A DNA stretch of 5,559 nucleotides from an uncultured Dermatophilus sp. Its GTDB lineage: Bacteria; Actinomycetota; Actinomycetes; Actinomycetales; Dermatophilaceae. The DNA is taken from positions 1-5,559 of the forward strand of contig CAMCQD010000142.1 of assembly GCA_945876925.1 (NCBI GenBank). The letters are read 5' to 3'. The translations under genes and the position numbers were made by a program. Below are positions 4,201 to 5,559 of the stretch, one piece after another (the first letter of the stretch is position 1; each line of letters opens with the position of its first letter). The notes beneath the pieces were generated by a model. That model made no database searches. It saw only the letters and a list, made by a program, of their open reading frames with translations, and had not been told where the DNA came from.

Positions 4201-5234
4201 GCGGATCCGCCGCGGGCTACGCCTCGCCGCTGCTGGCCACTCCCGGAGCGGTGGCCGGCCAGGGACGGGATGCCGGGGTGGCCGCGCATTACGGCGACCC
4301 CCTGCGCGAGGCCCGGATGCTCGACGAGGGACGGGCCGTGACCGACCTGTCCCACCGCGGCGTGGTCGTCGTCTCCGGGCCCGACCGGCTCACGTGGCTG
4401 CACTCCCTGACCACCCAGCACCTAAGCGGGCTGGCCCCGTTCGAGAGCACCAGTTCGCTGGTGCTCTCACCCAAGGGGCACATCGAGCACGACCTGCACC
4501 TCATCGACGACGGGGAGCGCACCTGGATCACCGTCGAACCCGGCACCGCGGCGGCCCTGGCCGGCTGGCTGGACTCGATGCGGTTCCTGCTGCGCGTCGA
4601 GGTAGCCGACGTCTCAGGCGAGTACGCCGTGCTCGGCGACCCCGGTGCCACCGCGACCGGGCCGGGGGATCTGCTCGCCTGGACGGACACCTGGCCCGGC
4701 CCGGCCGGGGACACCGCCTGCTACGGCCCGGGTCCCGGCGAGGACCATCCGGGGTCGCGGTGGCGCTGGCGGGAGCGCATCGTGCCGCGCGATGCGCTGC
4801 GGTCCGCGGTGGGGGAGCGGCCCCTGGCGGGGATGCTCGCGGCTGAGGCCCTGCGCGTGGCGGCCTGGCGTCCCCGGCTCGGCGCGGAGACCGACCACCG
4901 CACCATCCCGCACGAGCTGGACTGGCTGCGGGTGGCCGTGCACCTGCACAAGGGCTGCTACCGGGGCCAGGAAACCGTCGCCCGGGTGCGGAACCTCGGC
5001 CGCCCGCCCCGCCGGCTGTTCTTCGCCCACCTGGACGGCTCGGGGCACGTGCTGCCCGAGCCGGGGACGGAGCTGACCACAGGCGGGCGCGTGGCCGGGC
5101 GGCTCACCTCGGTGGCCTGGCATTACGAGGACGGCCCGATCGGGCTGGGCGTGGTGCGCCGGAGCACCCCGGCGGACGCGGTGTTCCTCGCCGGGGACGT
5201 GGCGGTGGCGCAGACCCCGATCGTGCGGGCCTGA
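4197..5234 (+). CDS. ygfZ: YgfZ/GcvT-like tetrahydrofolate-binding protein (Fe-S enzyme maintenance)
   Basis: YgfZ (IBA57-like) proteins resemble the glycine-cleavage T protein, bind folate and support maturation or repair of certain iron-sulfur enzymes, such as the tRNA methylthiolase MiaB in E. coli. The 345-aa product shows the N-terminal fold start (AVTDLSHRGVVVVSGPDRLTWLHSLTTQ, beginning near residue 48) and the LVLSPKGHIEHDLHL segment. The hallmark K-G-C-Y-x-G-Q-E is at residues 252-259 (HKGCYRGQE), with the family's key cysteine at 254, followed by TVARVRNLGRPPRRL. A C-terminal barrel ends with GLGVVRRSTP. GTG 4197 overlaps the nitrobindin stop by four bases. Residues 160-190 (Gly/Pro-rich) are a less conserved insert. 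A strong 11-bp hairpin lies inside the gene at 4443-4468. Intact and well conserved; the family call is firm, the target Fe-S enzyme unknown. Confidence 0.92.
   Translation: MSGSAAGYASPLLATPGAVAGQGRDAGVAAHYGDPLREARMLDEGRAVTDLSHRGVVVVSGPDRLTWLHSLTTQHLSGLAPFESTSSLVLSPKGHIEHDLHLIDDGERTWITVEPGTAAALAGWLDSMRFLLRVEVADVSGEYAVLGDPGATATGPGDLLAWTDTWPGPAGDTACYGPGPGEDHPGSRWRWRERIVPRDALRSAVGERPLAGMLAAEALRVAAWRPRLGAETDHRTIPHELDWLRVAVHLHKGCYRGQETVARVRNLGRPPRRLFFAHLDGSGHVLPEPGTELTTGGRVAGRLTSVAWHYEDGPIGLGVVRRSTPADAVFLAGDVAVAQTPIVRA
4443..4468 (+). repeat. Perfect 11-bp inverted repeat with TTCG loop inside ygfZ
   Basis: GAGAGCACCAG (4443-4453), TTCG (4454-4457) and CTGGTGCTCTC (4458-4468) form an uninterrupted 11-bp stem with a four-base loop. 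It encodes the E-S-T-S-S-L-V-L-S stretch. The loop closes with G-C, not the C-G pair that makes UUCG loops exceptionally stable. The codons AGT and TCA used here are unusual for this GC-rich gene. Confidence 0.7.
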
Positions 5235-5240
5235 GGGCTG

Positions 5241-5270
5241 TTGCAGTGCCACCTGGCCAGGGCAGAGACT
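5241..5270 (+). promoter_or_regulatory. Possible sigma70-type promoter for the last gene
   Basis: TTGCAG (5241-5246) and GAGACT (5265-5270) are separated by 18 bases, loosely resembling -35 and -10 elements. The stretch overlaps an imperfect inverted repeat (TGCCA 5247-5251 with TGGCA 5276-5280, and GGCC inside), which could instead be the ygfZ terminator. Weak evidence. Confidence 0.25.
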
Positions 5271-5303
5271 AGGCCTGGCATCGCAAGCCCGCACCAAGCT
5301 CTC

Positions 5304-5308
5304 GGAGG
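5304..5308 (+). promoter_or_regulatory. Shine-Dalgarno site GGAGG for the last gene
   Basis: GGAGG lies 5 bases before ATG 5314. It supports that ATG as a real start. Confidence 0.65.
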
Positions 5309-5313
5309 CAGCT

Positions 5314-5559
5314 ATGGCCACAGGTCACGAAGAACGTTCCGGCAGTGAGCAGCTGCGCGATCTTGCCCTGACCCCGCTGTATGTGACGGTGGGCCTGGGG
5401 GATCTGGTCGCCGAGCGGGTAGCCCGGCGGGCGGAGCGGGTGCGCTCGCAGCTTGGCCAGGCGTGGCATCGCGGACGGGACATCGCCTGGCGCGCCCCGG
5501 CCGGCCAGGCGGCCGCCGCTGCCTTCCCGCGCACCTGGTTCCGGGTGCCGGCGCCCGCC
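5314..5559 (+). CDS. Small helical protein of unknown function, 5' part (runs off the right edge)
   Basis: The first 82 codons are open to the window end. After a polar start (MATGHEERSGSEQLRDLA) comes ALTPLYVTVGLGDLVAERVA (18-37) and then a basic amphipathic helix (RRAERVRSQLGQAWHRGRD, 38-56), followed by an Ala-rich part and FPRTWFRVPAPA. The T-P-L-Y-x-x-V-G-x-G-D-L-x-x-E-x-V-R pattern is reminiscent of the N-terminus of actinobacterial heparin-binding-haemagglutinin-like small helical proteins, but the resemblance is limited and the C-terminus is missing. There is no signal peptide and no membrane segment in the visible part. The strong ribosome site and 79-base gap after ygfZ suggest its own transcription unit. 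Real gene likely, function not assigned. Confidence 0.7.
   Translation, partial: MATGHEERSGSEQLRDLALTPLYVTVGLGDLVAERVARRAERVRSQLGQAWHRGRDIAWRAPAGQAAAAAFPRTWFRVPAPA

Noticed and set aside
4233..4258. Inverted repeat CTGGCCAC / GTGGCCGG near the ygfZ start
   Set aside because: It is a short 8-bp stem with one G-T pair in very GC-rich coding sequence; chance pairing is likely.
1..5559. Mobile elements, CRISPR arrays, tRNA or rRNA genes, toxin-antitoxin or phage genes
   Set aside because: I saw no transposase motifs, regularly spaced repeats, tRNA cloverleafs or rRNA signatures. Composition is uniform and the gene set is housekeeping.

Overview
The window is very GC-rich, with strong G/C preference at codon third positions. 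It carries two hallmark actinobacterial genes: glnR (the OmpR-type nitrogen regulator of actinomycetes) and mshD (mycothiol synthase; mycothiol is the actinobacterial low-molecular-weight thiol). It therefore comes from a high-GC, mycothiol-type actinomycete. I cannot name a genus. All assignments rest on reading the translated sequence and remembered family features; no database search was run.

Layout. Positions 1-2374 are transcribed leftwards (minus strand) in the order glnR (2374-1652), mshD (1576-650), ppk1 (514 to beyond the left edge). Positions 2500-5559 are transcribed rightwards: a small MoaD/ThiS-type sulfur-carrier gene (2500-2779), a polytopic membrane protein of unknown function (2821-3639), a nitrobindin-like beta-barrel protein (3697-4200), a YgfZ/GcvT-like folate-binding protein (4197-5234), and the start of a small helical protein (5314 to beyond the right edge). 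The divergent glnR/moaD intergenic region (2375-2499) separates the two arms. From memory, nitrobindin-like and YgfZ-like genes also sit near glnR and mshD in mycobacteria, so this looks like an ancestral housekeeping neighbourhood, not a mobile island. There is no sign of transposons, phage genes, CRISPR arrays, tRNAs or rRNAs.

Theme. Several genes touch sulfur/thiol, iron-sulfur or stress biology: mycothiol synthesis, a sulfur carrier, a haem/NO-type nitrobindin, YgfZ (Fe-S enzyme maintenance) and polyphosphate kinase. The central nitrogen regulator lies in the middle. That functional grouping is inference.

Main surprises. (1) mshD carries an in-frame TAA exactly where the conserved Tyr of the last GNAT strand should be; the missing C-terminal tail is still readable in the same frame after the stop. 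(2) The moaD-like gene is broken by an apparent one-base insertion near 2647-2653, and its proper ending (PPFAGG) sits in the next frame. Because the broken frame stays open into the membrane-protein gene, automatic annotation would wrongly fuse the two. (3) A perfect 11-bp hairpin with a TTCG loop is embedded inside ygfZ. (4) A 17-bp perfect palindrome lies just upstream of a likely leaderless promoter for the membrane protein. The two gene lesions could be genuine decay or assembly/sequencing errors, and the sequence alone cannot decide.
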